Assembly: GCF_013185065.1 (NCBI RefSeq)
Contig: NZ_JAAVTO010000001.1
Location: 1 to 64,000 of the forward strand
DNA: 64,000 nt
Source of the DNA: Adlercreutzia sp. ZJ473
Lineage (GTDB): Bacteria > Actinomycetota > Coriobacteriia > Coriobacteriales > Eggerthellaceae
Direction: 5' to 3'
Shown here piece by piece: positions 62,203 to 64,000 of the stretch. The stretch's first letter is position 1. The number at the start of each line of letters is the position of its first letter. Under the pieces are notes generated by a model, which was not told the DNA's origin, made no database searches, and saw only the letters and a list, made by a program, of their open reading frames with translations. The translations under genes were made by a program, and so were the position numbers.

Positions 62203-63579
62203 TTACAGCTCGGGGAGGGAGGCGGCGGCCACGGACTGGCCGACCCGGCGCATCATCTCGTCGGGCAGCGTCACGTTCACCTTCGCCGCCAGCTCGGGGT
62301 GCTCCTCTCCCAGCACGCGGTTGCACTCGCTGATGATGAGGTCCCCGCCGACGCCCGAGGTCACGCGACCCAGGATCAGCAGCGTGTCGATCTCGTAGAA
62401 GGCGCTGTACAGCACGAGGGTGTGCGCCAGGTACACGCCGACGGAGCGGAAGATGTCGAGCGCGCCGGCATGCCCCTCGTTGGCCAGGCCCTGGACCACC
62501 TTCAGCTTCTCGGCGGGGGAGAGCTCGGGGTCAAGCTCGATGCCCGCGGCCGGCGCCAACTTGATCACGCAGTCCTGGCTGAAGTACTTGCAGCCCACGC
62601 CGAAGTCGCCCGACCACTCGTCCTGCATCGCGGTGGGCGCGAGGTCGACCGGCGCGAAGGCCAGCTCGTTGATCCAGCCGAGCACGTTGCCCTCGGCGTT
62701 CACGTAGCCCACGGCCTCGGACGTGCCCATGGCGATGCCGAGGATGTTGCCCTTGCCGGTGGACATGAAGCCCGCCAGCGCCGTCACGTCGCCGTCGTTG
62801 GCCACCACGAGCGGCACGTCGCCGATCTCGGCGGCGGCGCGCGTGTAGATGCTCTTGACCTCCTCGCGGCGCTCGCGCGGCACCTTGATGAACAGCGACG
62901 CCACCATGGGCTGGTTGTTCACGTAGTCGCCCGCGGAGGACACGCCGATGGCGTCGACGCGCGGCATCTTGGAGGCGGCCGTCTTGAAGGCGGTCACGAT
63001 CTCGTTGAAGTGGTAGGTGGGGTCCTCGGTGACCTTGGGGAACCACACGACCTCCTCGGAGTACACCGACTCGCCGTCGATGACGGCCGACACCTTGCGG
63101 TCGGAGCCGCCCGCGTCGAAGCCGATGCGGCAGCCCTCGGTGTGCCCGCCGATGGCCTTGGGGGCCTCGTTGGCGGCGGGGAAGTCAGCCTCGGACACCG
63201 CCACCACCTCGAGGTCCTTCTCGTAGAGGTCGTCCACGAAGCCGTGGTCGAAGGCGCGCTCTCCCTGCGGGCTGTACATGGCGGCGATCTTCTCGGCGAT
63301 GTCGTCGCAGCCGCAGACGTAGACCTTGAAGCCGCCGATGCTCCACAGCGAGAACTTGATGAGGCGCTCGACGTAGCGCAGGTTGGCCTCGGCGAACTCG
63401 CCGCCGCGGATCGCGCTCTCGCGCACGGAGATCAGGCCGTCCTCGCGCTCGACGGCCACCTTGACGGGGTGCGTGGCGCCTTTGAGGTACTCGCGCATCC
63501 ACACGCCGAAGGGGACGTAGTCGCCATCCAGGACGGGCATGTTCTCGACGGAATACTCGATGCCCAGGTAGTTGCTCAT
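62203..63579 (-). CDS. ROK-family protein (sugar kinase-like)
   Basis: Actin-fold sugar kinase or regulator relative, 458 residues. Visible are a phosphate-1-like IGFDAGGSDRKVSAVIDGES near the middle, DAIGVSSAGDYVNNQPMVAS, VVANDGDVTALAGF (adenosine/sugar region with catalytic-type Asp) and GNILGIAMGTSEAVGYV. The N-terminal 150 residues are unusual for ROK proteins (MSNYLGIEYSVENMPV onward). No HTH and no clear ROK zinc motif (CxCGxxGC) are present. With nagA/nagB and an AGE epimerase nearby it may act on N-acetylmannosamine or glucosamine. ATG 63579 follows GAAAGGAAGAAC. Confidence 0.7.
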   Translation of the reverse strand: MSNYLGIEYSVENMPVLDGDYVPFGVWMREYLKGATHPVKVAVEREDGLISVRESAIRGGEFAEANLRYVERLIKFSLWSIGGFKVYVCGCDDIAEKIAAMYSPQGERAFDHGFVDDLYEKDLEVVAVSEADFPAANEAPKAIGGHTEGCRIGFDAGGSDRKVSAVIDGESVYSEEVVWFPKVTEDPTYHFNEIVTAFKTAASKMPRVDAIGVSSAGDYVNNQPMVASLFIKVPRERREEVKSIYTRAAAEIGDVPLVVANDGDVTALAGFMSTGKGNILGIAMGTSEAVGYVNAEGNVLGWINELAFAPVDLAPTAMQDEWSGDFGVGCKYFSQDCVIKLAPAAGIELDPELSPAEKLKVVQGLANEGHAGALDIFRSVGVYLAHTLVLYSAFYEIDTLLILGRVTSGVGGDLIISECNRVLGEEHPELAAKVNVTLPDEMMRRVGQSVAAASLPEL

Positions 63580-63659
63580 GTTCTTCCTTTCTCGGAGAAG
63601 CGTTTGCAAGGGGTGGGGAGGGCCGGTTCTCGTGGGGAGGCCGGCCCTCGCGGGGCCGG

Positions 63660-64000
63660 CTAGCCCTCCAGGATCTCGGTCAGGATGCGCTCGGTCATGG
63701 CCAGGGCGCGCGGCACGTGGAAGGGGCCCTTGAACGTGGAGCCCTTCGTGGAGGGCATGGTGGGCTTGCCGTCGCGGCGCAGATAGCCGTACCACTCGCC
63801 GTACTCCGGGTCGGCGAAGTGCTCGCGCGCGTAGTCGAGCGTCTTGAAGAACCACTCCAGGAAGTACGGGTCGCGCGTGTCGCGGTACGCCTTCGACGCG
63901 GCGATCATGATCTCGTTGTGGGGCCACCACAGCTTCATGTCGTGCTCGTACGCCTCGGGCGGCAGGCCCTTGGCGTCGATGAAGTACAGGAGCCCGCCGT
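63660..64000 (-). CDS. N-acylglucosamine 2-epimerase (AGE) family protein, C-terminal part (5' end outside window)
   Basis: The open frame runs off the right edge. The visible 113 codons read LLYFIDAKGLPPEAYEHDMK, LWWPHNEIMIAASKAYRDTR, WFFKTLDYAREHFADPEYGE and PTMPSTKGSTFKGPFHVPRA. They match the C-terminal end of AGE-family (alpha/alpha)6-barrel epimerases, including the conserved KLWWPHNE and the FHVPRAL His. Family members interconvert N-acetylglucosamine/N-acetylmannosamine or other sugars. It lies 80 bp upstream of the ROK gene on the same strand and is probably co-transcribed. Confidence 0.88.
   Translation of the reverse strand, partial: GGLLYFIDAKGLPPEAYEHDMKLWWPHNEIMIAASKAYRDTRDPYFLEWFFKTLDYAREHFADPEYGEWYGYLRRDGKPTMPSTKGSTFKGPFHVPRALAMTERILTEILEG

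Overview
The window is GC-rich (roughly 65%), with strong G/C preference at third codon positions and frequent GTG and TTG starts. Gene content points to a Gram-positive actinobacterium of the class Coriobacteriia, most likely Eggerthellaceae. The pointers are a C-P lyase operon ending in a PHP-family phosphodiesterase of the kind characterised from Eggerthella lenta, a large MBG/Listeria-Bacteroides-repeat surface protein, and a CBS-containing DHH pyrophosphatase. Taxonomy is inferred from reading the proteins, not from a search.

Layout. (1) 1-5037: the 3' part of a phosphonate C-P lyase operon, phnI(tail)-J-K-M-L-phnPP. (2) 5073-8827: housekeeping genes: an acyl-CoA thioesterase, a TatD nuclease, uppP, and aroF/aroQ for entry into and branching of aromatic amino-acid synthesis. 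(3) About 8.8-18.9 kb: a visibly unstable accessory stretch. It holds a duplicated aroQ promoter plus 5' end that now drives a chimeric ORF, two further winged-helix gene remnants, a LysR/aldo-keto reductase/cupin cluster, and an ArsR-controlled permease/thioredoxin module with a frameshifted ACR3 remnant. It also holds ogt and an AbiE toxin-antitoxin locus whose toxin has lost its catalytic N-terminus. (4) 19.0-24.1 kb: pcrA/uvrD helicase, CBS-type inorganic pyrophosphatase, and an M20 peptidase whose coding sequence contains a perfect consensus parS site. (5) 24.4-29.5 kb: str/S10 genes rpsL-rpsG-fusA-rpsJ-rplC-rplD-rplW, ending at an intrinsic terminator. (6) 29.5-47.5 kb: about 18 kb that separates rplW from rplB: hipBA, a MacB/FtsX-type ABC transporter, a flavoprotein/Fe-S oxidoreductase pair, a 1750-residue surface protein, a trigger-factor-like chaperone and a YgiQ radical SAM protein. 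(7) 47.7-57.7 kb: the rest of S10/spc (rplB to secY) plus adk, with its own promoters and leaders before rplB, rplE and rplO. (8) 57.8-64.0 kb: a polytopic membrane protein and an amino-sugar catabolic set (nagB, nagA, a ROK-family protein, and the 3' part of an AGE-family epimerase).

How the genes work together. The phn genes would convert alkylphosphonates to phosphoribosyl cyclic phosphate and then release phosphate. nagA/nagB, with the ROK and epimerase genes, would feed amino sugars into glycolysis. The ribosomal genes form several transcription units rather than one.

The most unusual points are: the split of the S10 cluster; a three-copy intergenic element made of a gene-end hairpin plus a 100-nt nested hairpin whose stems differ in sequence but keep pairing; a GGATAC...GCGxGG motif shared by three ribosomal-protein upstream regions; and the aroQ 5' duplication. 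No tRNA, rRNA, CRISPR array or intact insertion sequence was seen.
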